Counted from the first letter of the stretch, positions 49,532-58,290 are shown. The stretch: DNA of 64,000 nucleotides from CALVGQ01 sp964370435 (GCA_964370435.1 CAYJJG010000001.1:1-64000), one strand, 5' to 3'. Notes: a model not told the origin generated them from the letters alone. Numbers and translations are program-made.

Positions 49532-50044
49532 TTAGCGGATTTCTTCCACTTTTTTCTCACGTAATTTCGCAACACTATTTACAGTTTTTAAACTTTTTAA
49601 ACCTTCAACAGTAGCGCGTACCATATTAATAGGTGTACGTGAACCGATACATTTAGATAATACATCGGAAATTCCTGCAAGCTCTAGTACATCACGTACA
49701 GGTCCTCCAGCAATAACCCCAGTACCTTCTGCAGCCGGTTTTAAGAATACTCTACCTGCTCCATAGCGTCCGTTAACTTCATGTGGTAATGTAGCTCCTT
49801 TATTAACTAAAGGTACACGGAATACATTTTTCTTTGCTGATTCAACAGCTTTTTTAATTGCATCAGGAACTTCGTTTGCTTTACCTGTTCCAAATCCAAC
49901 TCTACCTTTTTTATCACCAACAACTACAAGAGCTGCAAAGCGGAAACGGCGTCCACCCTTTACTACTTTAGTAACACGGTTGATGACCACGACTTTTTCT
50001 TCAAACTCTTTTTCGCGTTCTACTCTTCTTGGTTTACGTTCCAT
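49532..50044 (-). CDS. rpsE: 30S ribosomal protein S5
   Basis: 170 residues: dsRNA-binding-like N-terminal domain with VVINRVTKVVKGGRRFRFAA and the C-terminal GTGVIAGGPVRDVLELAG. Works in decoding accuracy with S4 and S12. Between rplR and rplO. Confidence 0.98.
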   Translation of the reverse strand: MERKPRRVEREKEFEEKVVVINRVTKVVKGGRRFRFAALVVVGDKKGRVGFGTGKANEVPDAIKKAVESAKKNVFRVPLVNKGATLPHEVNGRYGAGRVFLKPAAEGTGVIAGGPVRDVLELAGISDVLSKCIGSRTPINMVRATVEGLKSLKTVNSVAKLREKKVEEIR

Positions 50045-50055
50045 TTGCGACCCTC

Positions 50056-50412
50056 CTAGAATTTCAGTCCAGCTTCTCTTGCAGCTTCTGCAAGTGCTTG
50101 GACACGTCCGTGATAGATATACCCTCCACGGTCAAATACAACATCAGTAATGTTTGCTGCAACTGCTGCTTTAGCAACTTCAGCTCCCACTTTTTTAGCG
50201 GCTTCTACATTTCCACCGTTTTCTAATTTCATTGATACTGAACTAGCAGCCACCAAAGTTTTACCATTAACATCATCAATTATTTGAGCATGAATATGGC
50301 TATTTGAACGGAATACGTTCAAACGTGGGCGCTGTGGAGTTCCACTGATTTTTGTACGCACACGAGCGTGGCGACGAAGTCTTTCAGCATTTTTACTAAC
50401 TTTTTTAAGCAT
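50056..50412 (-). CDS. rplR: 50S ribosomal protein L18
   Basis: 118 residues; binds 5S rRNA in the central protuberance. HARVRTKISGTPQRPRLNVFRSN near the N-terminus and FDRGGYIYHGRVQALAEAAREAGL at the C-terminus are standard. Between rplF and rpsE. Confidence 0.98.
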   Translation of the reverse strand: MLKKVSKNAERLRRHARVRTKISGTPQRPRLNVFRSNSHIHAQIIDDVNGKTLVAASSVSMKLENGGNVEAAKKVGAEVAKAAVAANITDVVFDRGGYIYHGRVQALAEAAREAGLKF

Positions 50413-50433
50413 TTTTCATAATCTCCTTTCCCA

Positions 50434-50979
50434 CTATTTCTTAGCTGCCGTTTTTCCTTCTTTACGGCGAATTCTTTCATCTTTGTAACGAATCCCTTTT
50501 CCTTTATAAGGCTCAGGTTTTCTTGTAGCACGAATATTTGCCGCTAATTCACCAACGCGTTGTTTATCAATACCTGATATTATAACTGTTGTGTTACTAG
50601 GGCATTCGATAGTTAATCCTGGCTCAGCTGTAAATTCAACTGGGTGAGAATAACCAACATTTAATGTTAATTTATTTCCAGCAACCGCTGCACGGTAACC
50701 GATACCAACGATTTCTAGTTCACGTTTGAACCCTTCATGTACTCCAACAACCATATTGTTGATTAGAGCACGAGTAGTTCCGTGAAGTTGTTTTGTATGT
50801 TTTTCTTCATTTGGACGAGTAACAGTAAGAACACCTTCTTCGATGTTAATGCCCATTAATTCACTGAATTGACGTGTTAAAGTTCCCTTAGGCCCTTTTA
50901 CAGTCACCTCATTACCAGCAGCAATATTAATTTCTACTCCTGCAGGAATGGTAATCGTCTTATTTCCGATACGTGACAT
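50434..50979 (-). CDS. rplF: 50S ribosomal protein L6
   Basis: 181 residues with the two repeated alpha-beta domains of L6; MSRIGNKTITIPAGVEI at the start and PEPYKGKGIRYKDERIRRKEGKT at the end. Located near the factor-binding region of the large subunit. Confidence 0.98.
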   Translation of the reverse strand: MSRIGNKTITIPAGVEINIAAGNEVTVKGPKGTLTRQFSELMGINIEEGVLTVTRPNEEKHTKQLHGTTRALINNMVVGVHEGFKRELEIVGIGYRAAVAGNKLTLNVGYSHPVEFTAEPGLTIECPSNTTVIISGIDKQRVGELAANIRATRKPEPYKGKGIRYKDERIRRKEGKTAAKK

Positions 50980-51001
50980 TATTTAGTCTTCCTTTCACTA
51001 A

Positions 51002-51406
51002 TTACCACACGTAAGCGACAACTTCGCCACCTGTGTTATTTTTTCTTGCATCTCTATCTGTCATAACACCAGCTGATGTTGAGATGATAGCGATACCTAA
51101 ACCATTTAATACGCGAGGTAAGTTATTACTTTTCGCATAGACACGAAGTCCTGGTTTAGAAATACGTTTGATACCACTAATAACTTTTTCATTATTTGGT
51201 CCGTATTTTAAAGTTACTACGATTTTCTTTTCTGAAACTTTTTCACCTTCAACTCCATAGTTTAAGATGTATCCTTCTTCTTTAAGGATTTTTGCAATTG
51301 CAACTTTTTCCTTGCTTAATGGAATATCTACTGATTCGTGACGGGCTTGTACGCCGTTACGAATTCTAGTAAGCATATCCGCAATTGGATCTGTCATATT
51401 CATCAT
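51002..51406 (-). CDS. rpsH: 30S ribosomal protein S8
   Basis: 134 residues from the ATG at 51406, 7 bases after GGAGG; an extension upstream in the same frame overlaps rpsN and lacks a ribosome site. Begins MMNMTDPIADMLTRIRNG. ISTSAGVMTDRDARKNNTGGEVVAYVW at the C-terminus is the 16S-binding end. Confidence 0.97.
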   Translation of the reverse strand: MMNMTDPIADMLTRIRNGVQARHESVDIPLSKEKVAIAKILKEEGYILNYGVEGEKVSEKKIVVTLKYGPNNEKVISGIKRISKPGLRVYAKSNNLPRVLNGLGIAIISTSAGVMTDRDARKNNTGGEVVAYVW

Positions 51407-51417
51407 AACTAGTCCTC

Positions 51418-51603
51418 CTACCAACTTGCCTTTCTAACCCCAGGAATTTGCCCTTTGTAAGCTAATTCACGGAAGCAGATACGGCAGATTTTGTACTTAC
51501 GAAGTACAGAGTGCGGGCGTCCGCAAATTTCACAGCGAGTATATTCACGCACTTTAAATTTTTGAGGACGTTGTTGTTTAACTTTCATTGATTTCTTAGC
51601 CAT
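51418..51603 (-). CDS. rpsN: 30S ribosomal protein S14, zinc-type
   Basis: 61 residues with the zinc Cys pairs CEIC and CRIC (about 24-27 and 40-43), the short type Z form of S14 found in Gram-positive bacteria. MAKKSMKVKQQRP is its usual start. Whether a Zn-independent second S14 is elsewhere is unknown. Confidence 0.98.
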   Translation of the reverse strand: MAKKSMKVKQQRPQKFKVREYTRCEICGRPHSVLRKYKICRICFRELAYKGQIPGVRKASW

Positions 51604-51614
51604 GTTTGTCCTCC

Positions 51615-52154
51615 TTATTTAGCAAACGGCATGCCCATTCCCACAAGCAATGCTTTAGCTTCTTTGTTTGTATTAGCCGTAGTAACGATTACAATATCCA
51701 TACCACGTACTTTATTTACTTTATCGAAATTAATTTCAGGGAAGATAATTTGTTCTTTAACACCTAAAGTATAATTTCCACGACCATCAAATGCTGTATT
51801 ACTTACACCATGGAAGTCACGTACACGAGGAAGTGAAATGTTGATTAATCTATCTAAGAACTCATACATTTTAGCTCCACGTAATGTTACTTTACACCCG
51901 ATTGGCATACCTTCACGAAGTTTGAAGTTCGCAATAGATTTTTTAGCCTTAGTAACAACCGGTTTTTGCCCGGTAATTTGTCCAAGTTCTGCAACAGCTT
52001 CATCTAATAATTTAGGGTTAGCAATCGCTTCTCCAAGACCGATATTAATTACTACTTTTTCAAGTTTTGGGCACTGCATTACTGAAGTATAGTTAAATTC
52101 TTCAACTAGTTTTGCAACTACAGTATCTTTATATTTAGCTTGTAGGCGGTTCAT
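51615..52154 (-). CDS. rplE: 50S ribosomal protein L5
   Basis: 179 residues; binds 5S rRNA and contacts the P-site tRNA. KVVINIGLGEA, PVVTKAKKSIANFKLREGMPIG and FPEINFDKV are the family signatures. Its start overlaps the rplX stop by one base. Confidence 0.98.
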   Translation of the reverse strand: MNRLQAKYKDTVVAKLVEEFNYTSVMQCPKLEKVVINIGLGEAIANPKLLDEAVAELGQITGQKPVVTKAKKSIANFKLREGMPIGCKVTLRGAKMYEFLDRLINISLPRVRDFHGVSNTAFDGRGNYTLGVKEQIIFPEINFDKVNKVRGMDIVIVTTANTNKEAKALLVGMGMPFAK

Positions 52155-52489
52155 TATTTCTTACCTCCTTTTACTTCAGTTCCTGATTTTTTATAAACGC
52201 GTACTTTACTAGTTTCGCCTTTTTTATCAGTAACTACTTTATATCCAACACGACTTGCGCTTTTTGCTTTAGAATCGTAAGCCATAACGTTAGATACATG
52301 AATTGGTGCTTCCATTTCAATTTTGCCACCATCAGGATTAGCTTGAGTTGGTTTTAAATGCTTAGTAACCATATTTACTCCCTCAACGATAATTTTATCA
52401 GCTTTTGGGAATACTTTTGTAACTTCAGCAATTGTACCTTTGCTGCGTCCTGTGATGACTTTAACTGTATCACCTTTTTTAATTTTCAT
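52154..52489 (-). CDS. rplX: 50S ribosomal protein L24
   Basis: 111 residues with the KOW motif KKGDTVKVITGRSKGTIAEV near the N-terminus; an assembly initiator of the large subunit. Follows rplN. Confidence 0.98.
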   Translation of the reverse strand: MKIKKGDTVKVITGRSKGTIAEVTKVFPKADKIIVEGVNMVTKHLKPTQANPDGGKIEMEAPIHVSNVMAYDSKAKSASRVGYKVVTDKKGETSKVRVYKKSGTEVKGGKK

Positions 52490-52507
52490 ACTCGTTAAGC
52501 CACCTTT

Positions 52508-52876
52508 CTAAAGCACTTCCGGTGCCAAAGATACAATTTTCATGAAATCTCTGTCACGAAGTTCTCTTGCAACAGGTCCGAAGATACGAGTACCTTTCGG
52601 AGTGTTGTCTTCTTTAATAATAACGGCTGCGTTATCATCGAATTTGATGTAAGATCCGTTGTCACGACGTACAGGATATTTAGTACGTACGATAACTGCC
52701 TTCACTACCTCACCTTTTTTAACAGTACCACCAGGTGCTGCTTCTTTCACGCTGCACACGATAATATCACCAATACTTGCTGATTTTCTTTTTGATCCAC
52801 CTAAACAGCGGATTACAAGAACCTCTTTAGCACCGGTATTATCGGCAACTTTCAATCTACTTTCATTTTGTATCAT
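52508..52876 (-). CDS. rplN: 50S ribosomal protein L14
   Basis: 122 residues. MIQNESRLKVADNTGAKEVL and IFGPVARELRDRDFMKIVSLAPEVL mark L14, which makes an inter-subunit bridge and binds RsfS. Confidence 0.98.
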   Translation of the reverse strand: MIQNESRLKVADNTGAKEVLVIRCLGGSKRKSASIGDIIVCSVKEAAPGGTVKKGEVVKAVIVRTKYPVRRDNGSYIKFDDNAAVIIKEDNTPKGTRIFGPVARELRDRDFMKIVSLAPEVL

Positions 52877-52896
52877 TGATTTTTACCCTCCCAGTC

Positions 52897-53157
52897 CTAA
52901 AGAATAACAGCTTCTTCAACTACTTTGATTAAGCGATAGCGTTTTGTTGCAGAAAGGGGACGAGTCTCCATAATTTCTACAATATCACCCATTTTCGCTT
53001 GATTCATTTCATCATGAGCTTTAAATTTCTTTGAATATTTAACACGTTTTGAATATAGAGGATGAGACTTTTTAGTAGAAACTTGTACTGTAATAGTCTT
53101 ATCCATTTTATCTGAAACAACTGTTCCACGTAATACTTTACGATTAGCTCTTTCCAT
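52897..53157 (-). CDS. rpsQ: 30S ribosomal protein S17
   Basis: 86 residues, OB-fold; GTVVSDKMDKTITVQV and ETRPLSATKRYRL are the usual signatures. Early 16S rRNA binder. Confidence 0.98.
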   Translation of the reverse strand: MERANRKVLRGTVVSDKMDKTITVQVSTKKSHPLYSKRVKYSKKFKAHDEMNQAKMGDIVEIMETRPLSATKRYRLIKVVEEAVIL

Positions 53158-53171
53158 AACTTGCTCCTTCC

Positions 53172-53372
53172 CTACTTAGCATCACTAAGCGTGCGCTCAG
53201 TAATTACTGTTTTGATGCGAGCAATAGTCTTTTTGATTTCCTTCATTCTTGACGGATTTTCAAGCTGACCTGTCGCTTGCTTAAAGCGTAAGCTGAATAA
53301 TTCTTCTTTTAAAGAATCGATATCTTTAAGCAATTCCGTATTGCTTTTTTCTCTTATTTCTTTAACTTTCAT
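53172..53372 (-). CDS. rpmC: 50S ribosomal protein L29
   Basis: 66 residues, two-helix hairpin; MKVKEIREKSNTELLKDIDSLKEELFSLRFKQATGQLENPSRMKEIKKTIARIKT is typical. Near the exit tunnel, where trigger factor and SRP dock. Confidence 0.97.
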   Translation of the reverse strand: MKVKEIREKSNTELLKDIDSLKEELFSLRFKQATGQLENPSRMKEIKKTIARIKTVITERTLSDAK

Positions 53373-53375
53373 CTC

Positions 53376-53792
53376 TTACTCCACCTCGCCTTTTTTTGCA
53401 AATCTTGTTTTAACAGGAAGTTTATGAGAAGCAAGACGAAGCGCTTCACGAGCGATTTCCTCAGATACTCCACCTATTTCAAACATTACACGTCCTGGTT
53501 GTACTACAGCAACCCAACCTTCAGGTGCTCCCTTACCAGAACCCATACGTACTTCCAATGGTTTTTTAGTAATAGCTAAGTGAGGGAATATTTTAATCCA
53601 CACTTTACCACCACGTTTCATATAACGAGTCATCGCGATACGAGCCGATTCGATTTGACGATTCGAAACGTATGCTCCAGACTCAGCAACTAAACCGAAC
53701 TCACCAAATACGATTTCACGTCCTGCTTTAGAACGTCCTTCGTAACTTACACGATGAGGTCGTCTGTATTTCGTTCTATTAGGCATTAACAT
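53376..53792 (-). CDS. rplP: 50S ribosomal protein L16
   Basis: 138 residues; MLMPNRTKYRRPHRVSYEGRSKAG and GKGAPEGWVAVVQPGRVMFEI are characteristic. Organises the A-site tRNA region. GGAGGTAATTAATT precedes the ATG within the end of rpsC. Confidence 0.98.
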   Translation of the reverse strand: MLMPNRTKYRRPHRVSYEGRSKAGREIVFGEFGLVAESGAYVSNRQIESARIAMTRYMKRGGKVWIKIFPHLAITKKPLEVRMGSGKGAPEGWVAVVQPGRVMFEIGGVSEEIAREALRLASHKLPVKTRFAKKGEVE

Positions 53793-53794
53793 AA

Positions 53795-54589
53795 TTAATT
53801 ACCTCCTTCAGTAGCTTTTGCTTCTTTTTTCTCTGTATTTTCAGTAACTTTTGCTTCTTTATTTCCTTGATTGTTGAATCTTGGATTACGACGATCGTTA
53901 CGAGGACGACGACGATCACGTGGTTGTACTTTCGGTGCTTCTGGTTCTACTACCATTTGTCCAGGTAATACTTCACCACGACAAACCCAAACTTTTACAC
54001 CTAATTTACCATACTGTGTCATTGCCTCAACATGTGCATAATCGATATCAGAACGAAGTGTGTGTAATGGTACAACACCTTCAGAATATCCTTCGCTACG
54101 CGCCATATCAGCTCCACCTAAACGACCAGAAACCATAGTTTTGATTCCTTTAGCACCTGAGCGCATTGTTTGTTGGATAGCTTTCTTTTGTGCAGTTCTA
54201 AATGAAGCACGTTGTTCTAGTTGTTCTGCAATTTTGCGTGCAACTAAATGTGCGTCTAAATCAGGGTTTGCTACCTCAAGAACACGTACATTTACTTGTT
54301 TTCCTGCAGATAATTTTTCTAATTTAGTTTTGATTAAAGCTGCGTTTTCTCCGTTTGTTCCAATAATTACACCAGGACGAGCAGCACGGATGATTACATC
54401 AACACGGTTTTTAGAACGTTCAATCTCAACTCTTGAAACATAAGCCGCTTTTAATTCTTTAGCTAAGAATTTACGGATTTTGTTGTCTTCAAGAAGTAAA
54501 GTTCCATATTCCTTTTCAGCGTACCAACGAGATTCCCAATCACGGATAACCCCGACACGCATACCAATTGGACTAACTTTTTGACCCAT
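53795..54589 (-). CDS. rpsC: 30S ribosomal protein S3 with a long C-terminal extension
   Basis: 264 residues. The KH domain (about 17-110, with AARPGVIIGTNGENAALIKT) and the C-terminal domain (about 115-210) are normal; they form part of the mRNA entry site. Most Bacillota S3 proteins end near residue 218. Here about 45 extra residues follow: an Arg/Asn-rich stretch (RDRRRPRNDRRNPRFNNQG) and then a Lys/Glu-rich tail. Whether the tail binds RNA or another partner is unknown. Confidence 0.97.
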   Translation of the reverse strand: MGQKVSPIGMRVGVIRDWESRWYAEKEYGTLLLEDNKIRKFLAKELKAAYVSRVEIERSKNRVDVIIRAARPGVIIGTNGENAALIKTKLEKLSAGKQVNVRVLEVANPDLDAHLVARKIAEQLEQRASFRTAQKKAIQQTMRSGAKGIKTMVSGRLGGADMARSEGYSEGVVPLHTLRSDIDYAHVEAMTQYGKLGVKVWVCRGEVLPGQMVVEPEAPKVQPRDRRRPRNDRRNPRFNNQGNKEAKVTENTEKKEAKATEGGN

Positions 54590-54603
54590 AGTATTCTTCC
54601 TTC

Positions 54604-54936
54604 CTAGCGCTCTTCAACCACAACTGTAATGTGGCTGGTGCGTTTTAATATTTGTGAAGCATTCCCTTTTGCACGAGGCATAAAGCGCTTCATTGTAATT
54701 CCTTCATTGGCGTAACATGCTTTAACATATAAGTTATCGCCATTTAATTCATGATTGTTTGTAGCATTGCTAACTGCTGATTTTAACACCTTACCTACTG
54801 CAACAGCGGCATGATTCGGTGTGAATTTTAAAATTGCAGTTGCTTCTTCAATACCTTTACCGCGAATCAAGTCTAGTACTAAGCGTACTTTACGAGGAGC
54901 GATACGGACTGTTTTTGCTGTAGCTTTTACTTCCAT
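54604..54936 (-). CDS. rplV: 50S ribosomal protein L22
   Basis: 110 residues; MEVKATAKTVRIAPRKVRLVLDLIRGK and the beta-hairpin MPRAKGNASQILKRTSHITVVV that lines the exit tunnel and affects macrolide action. Confidence 0.98.
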   Translation of the reverse strand: MEVKATAKTVRIAPRKVRLVLDLIRGKGIEEATAILKFTPNHAAVAVGKVLKSAVSNATNNHELNGDNLYVKACYANEGITMKRFMPRAKGNASQILKRTSHITVVVEER

Positions 54937-54949
54937 CGTTTAATCCTCC

Positions 54950-55219
54950 TTACGCTTTCTTATCATCGCCGTGTCCACCGTATTTACGAGTAGGCACGAA
55001 CTCACCTAATTTGTGTCCAACCATGTCTTCTGTAACATATACAGGAACATGTTCTTTACCATTGTAAACCGCGAATGTGTGTTCAACGAAATCAGGGAAT
55101 ATAGTTGAACGACGAGACCACGTTTTAATAACTTCTTTTTTACCAGCTGCATTCAGTGCTTCGACCTTTTTCATTAAATGATCATCACAGAATGGCCCTT
55201 TTTTCAAACTACGACTCAT
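54950..55219 (-). CDS. rpsS: 30S ribosomal protein S19
   Basis: 89 residues; MSRSLKKGPFCDDHLMKKV and KLGEFVPTRKYGGHGDDKK are typical. Lies in the head of the small subunit next to S13. Confidence 0.98.
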   Translation of the reverse strand: MSRSLKKGPFCDDHLMKKVEALNAAGKKEVIKTWSRRSTIFPDFVEHTFAVYNGKEHVPVYVTEDMVGHKLGEFVPTRKYGGHGDDKKA

Positions 55220-55241
55220 GTATTATTTCCTCCCTTTCGTC

Positions 55242-56075
55242 CTATTTCGCATTGCGACGACGTACAATTAATTTGTCAGACGCATTTTTTGTTTTACGAG
55301 TTTTAACACCCATAGCTTTTTTACCCCAAGGTGTCATTGGTGACTTACGACCGATTGGTGTACGTCCTTCCCCACCACCATGAGGGTGATCATTAGGATT
55401 CATAACCGAACCACGTACAGTTGGGCGAATACCCATCCAACGAGAACGACCAGCTTTACCAATGTTTACTAAGCTGTAATCTTCATTACCTACAACACCG
55501 ATAGTAGCGCGGCAGTTACTTAAGATTTTTCTTACTTCACCTGATGCTAAACGAAGTGTTACATATTTTTCTTCAATCCCTAAGATTTGAGCAGAAACAC
55601 CAGCACTACGCGCTAACTGTCCGCCCTTACCTGGTTTTAATTCCACGTTGTGAATAACAGTACCTTCAGGCATGTTTCTCATTTCACAAGCGTTTCCTAC
55701 TTTAATATCTACTGTTTCACCAGATACAATTTTTTGACCTACTTCAAGTCCTTTAGGAGCTAAGATATATCTTTTTTCACCATCCGCATAGTTTAACAAC
55801 GCGATGTTTGCTGAACGATTTGGATCGTATTCAATTGTAGCAACTGTTGCCACAATGTTATCTTTGTTTCTTTTAAAATCGATAATTCGATATAGACGTT
55901 TATGTCCACCACCGTGGTGACGAGTTGTAATACGTCCATTGTTGTTACGACCACCTGTTTTACCTAGGGACACCGTAAGTGATTTCTCTGGTTTGTTTGT
56001 TGTAATTTCATCAAACGTTAAACCAGTCATCCCACGACGACCCGGAGTGGTCGGCTTATATTTTTTAATAGCCAC
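55242..56075 (-). CDS. rplB: 50S ribosomal protein L2
   Basis: 277 residues. The conserved NGRITTRHHGGGHKRLYRIIDFKR and the peptidyl-transferase-near loop NPNDHPHGGGEGRTPIG are intact. The largest conserved ribosomal protein of the core. Confidence 0.98.
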   Translation of the reverse strand: MAIKKYKPTTPGRRGMTGLTFDEITTNKPEKSLTVSLGKTGGRNNNGRITTRHHGGGHKRLYRIIDFKRNKDNIVATVATIEYDPNRSANIALLNYADGEKRYILAPKGLEVGQKIVSGETVDIKVGNACEMRNMPEGTVIHNVELKPGKGGQLARSAGVSAQILGIEEKYVTLRLASGEVRKILSNCRATIGVVGNEDYSLVNIGKAGRSRWMGIRPTVRGSVMNPNDHPHGGGEGRTPIGRKSPMTPWGKKAMGVKTRKTKNASDKLIVRRRNAK

Positions 56076-56139
56076 TTTTTAAGTCCTCCTTACGCATTTA
56101 TTCCGGAAATAGCGTTCTTCTTCCGATATTGTATTCTTA

Positions 56140-56436
56140 TTAGAATAATTCGATTTCTTCACCTTCAGCTAATTTTACAATTGCTTTTCTAATGGCTTTT
56201 GTTTTGCCTGTGTGAATTTTTCTTGGATCAAGTCCCATTCTTTTACTTTTAGGACGACAATTCATAATATTTACTTTTTCAACTTTTACTTTGAAAATTT
56301 CTTCAATAGCAATACGAACTTGAGTTTTATTAACTCCTTTTGCTACTTCAAATGTAATTTTGTTATCAGCCTCACCCATTGCCATTGTTTTTTCAGTAAT
56401 GATTGGACGGATAATTATATCTCTAGCGTTACTCAT
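56140..56436 (-). CDS. rplW: 50S ribosomal protein L23
   Basis: 98 residues from the ATG at 56436, which overlaps the rplD stop (TAATG) and is 10 bases from GGAGG; an ATG three codons earlier is too close to that site. MSNARDIIIRPIITEKTMAMG is the usual start. Docking site for trigger factor and SRP. Confidence 0.97.
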   Translation of the reverse strand: MSNARDIIIRPIITEKTMAMGEADNKITFEVAKGVNKTQVRIAIEEIFKVKVEKVNIMNCRPKSKRMGLDPRKIHTGKTKAIRKAIVKLAEGEEIELF

Positions 56437-57065
56437 TATGCCCATACCTCCCCAGCTTTAGCAGCTGCAGTTTCAGTCATGACGATTTTGTCTGCATTCG
56501 CAATATCATAAACGTTAAGACCTTCTACGGTTAACATTAAGGCGTTAGGAATGTTTCTCATTGATAAGAAGGCATTGTCGAATTCTTCAGTAACATCTAC
56601 CACAAACAATGTTTTTTTATCAAACTTGAAAGCTTCCATAACTTTCACAAAGTCTTTAGTTTTGATTGCATCGAATTTTAGTGCATCCACAACAATCATG
56701 TTTTCTTTAGCTACTTTATCAGAAAGAACTGATTTAAGTGCTAAACGACGAATCTTACGATTTAATTTGTAAGCGTAAGATCTTGGCACTGGTCCAAATG
56801 CAACTCCACCGCCACGCCATTGTGGTGAGCGAGTAGATCCTTGTCTTGCACGACCTGTACCTTTCTGACGCCAAGGTTTTTTACCTCCGCCACTTACTTC
56901 CATACGCGTCTTAGTTTTATGTGTTCCTTGTCTAAGACTTGCACGTTGCATAATAACTGCATCGTAAATTGCTTGTTTATTAGGTTCAATACCAAATACA
57001 ACGTCAGACACTTCAACAGTTTTTAGCTTTTTAGCTTCTTGATTATATACATCTAACTTTGCCAT
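56436..57065 (-). CDS. rplD: 50S ribosomal protein L4
   Basis: 209 residues; the extended tunnel loop KPWRQKGTGRARQGSTRSPQWRGGGVAFGP is complete. In some bacteria L4 represses this operon; this is not known here. The stop overlaps rplW by one base. Confidence 0.98.
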   Translation of the reverse strand: MAKLDVYNQEAKKLKTVEVSDVVFGIEPNKQAIYDAVIMQRASLRQGTHKTKTRMEVSGGGKKPWRQKGTGRARQGSTRSPQWRGGGVAFGPVPRSYAYKLNRKIRRLALKSVLSDKVAKENMIVVDALKFDAIKTKDFVKVMEAFKFDKKTLFVVDVTEEFDNAFLSMRNIPNALMLTVEGLNVYDIANADKIVMTETAAAKAGEVWA

Positions 57066-57068
57066 GTC

Positions 57069-57770
57069 TTATTCCTCCACTTTTGTTTCTTCAGCAGCTT
57101 CGGTAGAGTAGCTTAGCAATTCTTTAGCTGCAACATTTTTAATTCTTTTAACTGTAGTTTTGATAATAACCAAACCTTTACGAGGTCCTGGTACATTACC
57201 TTTAATCAACATGTAGTTATTTTCAGCATCTACTTTAATAACTTCAAGATTTTGATTTGTAGTTGTAAATCCACCTTCTTGACCAGCCATAGCTGTACCT
57301 TTGTTAATAACCCCGTTATTACGTCCGATAGTTGCTAATGACCCGATGTGTCTATGATGTCCTGAACCGTGAGATTTTGGACCGATGGTTGCGTTATTTC
57401 TAACGATGGTTCCACTGAATCCTTTTCCCTTACTGATTCCAGTAACGTCAACGATATCACCAGCGGAAAAGAGATCGGCTTTGATTTCAGACCCTAGTTC
57501 ATAGCTCATCATTTCTGCACCAGTGATTTCTCTAACGTATTTCTTTGGAGCAGTGTTTGCTTTTGCTGCATGTCCAATAGCAGGTTTATTACTTCTTGAT
57601 TCTTTAACTGAATCATAACCTAATTGAACTGCCTCATAACCGTCTGTTTCGATTGTTTTCTTTTGCATAACCACATTTGGTCCTACTTCTACAACTGTAA
57701 CTGGAACTAATGTACCGTCAGCTGCGAATACCTGTGTCATGCCAAGTTTTCTTCCTAAGATTCCTTTCAT
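57069..57770 (-). CDS. rplC: 50S ribosomal protein L3
   Basis: 233 residues from the ATG at 57770 (MKGILGRKLGMTQVF), 8 bases after GGAGG; a GTG five codons earlier is inside the ribosome site. GPKSHGSGHHRHIGS is the loop that reaches the peptidyl-transferase centre. A short acidic C-terminal tail (STEAAEETKVEE) extends beyond the Bacillus protein. Confidence 0.98.
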   Translation of the reverse strand: MKGILGRKLGMTQVFAADGTLVPVTVVEVGPNVVMQKKTIETDGYEAVQLGYDSVKESRSNKPAIGHAAKANTAPKKYVREITGAEMMSYELGSEIKADLFSAGDIVDVTGISKGKGFSGTIVRNNATIGPKSHGSGHHRHIGSLATIGRNNGVINKGTAMAGQEGGFTTTNQNLEVIKVDAENNYMLIKGNVPGPRKGLVIIKTTVKRIKNVAAKELLSYSTEAAEETKVEE

Positions 57771-57789
57771 GATGTTCACCTCCACTTAA

Positions 57790-58101
57790 TTACAACTTGA
57801 TCTCGATATCAACGCCACTTGGTAGCTCCAAACGACTTAATGAATCAATTGTTTCAGCTGTTGGCCCAATGATCTCGATCAAACGTTTGTGTGTTCTGAT
57901 TTCAAATTGTTCGCGTGAATCTTTGTACTTATGTACCGCACGCAAGATTGTAACCACTTGTTTTTCAGTTGGTAGTGGTACTGGACCAACAATTTTTTTA
58001 GCTCCGTGCGCTGTAGCAGCATCGATAATTTTTACTGATGCAGCATCCAAAACTTTGTGCTCGTAAGCTTTTAAGCGAATTTTAACGCTATTTTTTGCCA
58101 T
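57790..58101 (-). CDS. rpsJ: 30S ribosomal protein S10 (NusE)
   Basis: 103 residues; KIRLKAYEHKVLDAASVKIIDAA and RTHKRLIEIIGPTAETIDSL are characteristic. Also acts with NusB in antitermination. First gene of the operon. The str genes (rpsL, rpsG, fusA, tuf) do not precede it; the neighbour is a MATE exporter. Confidence 0.98.
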   Translation of the reverse strand: MAKNSVKIRLKAYEHKVLDAASVKIIDAATAHGAKKIVGPVPLPTEKQVVTILRAVHKYKDSREQFEIRTHKRLIEIIGPTAETIDSLSRLELPSGVDIEIKL

Positions 58102-58223
58102 ATGAAATCTTCCTCCTTCATTTCATTTCTGCCGAAGCAGACTCACTATTTGAGAATAACCTAACTACACATTAGGACAACGCCTTTCAGTGTGTCAGCA
58201 ACCTCCCACGTCATTGCGAGTGC
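58102..58223 (-). promoter_or_regulatory. S10 operon leader, probably structured
   Basis: About 120 nt between the promoter and rpsJ. It contains CGTGGGAGG near its 5' end (58201-58209), a UUCG-capped hairpin TCTGC-TTCG-GCAGA near 58128-58141, and AGGAGG before the ATG. Leaders with a GTGGGAGG segment are, as I recall, common before S10 operons in Bacillota; a regulatory ligand is not known to me. Confidence 0.4.
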
Positions 58224-58229
58224 TCCAGT

Positions 58230-58258
58230 ATTATAACACTCTAAAACGCCTATAGCAA
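58230..58258 (-). promoter_or_regulatory. S10 operon promoter
   Basis: -35 TTGCTA (58253-58258) and -10 TATAAT (58230-58235) on the minus strand with a 17-base spacer. A/T tracts directly upstream (about 58261-58290) look like an UP element for the alpha subunit, as expected for a strong ribosomal promoter. Confidence 0.8.
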
Positions 58259-58290
58259 GCCTTTTTTAAATATTTTTTAAGTTTTTTTTA

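Noticed and set aside
54060..54443. 127-codon plus-strand frame opposite rpsC, and similar long frames opposite other genes
   Set aside because: They are mirror frames of well-identified ribosomal and glycolytic genes, lack ribosome sites and show no domain.
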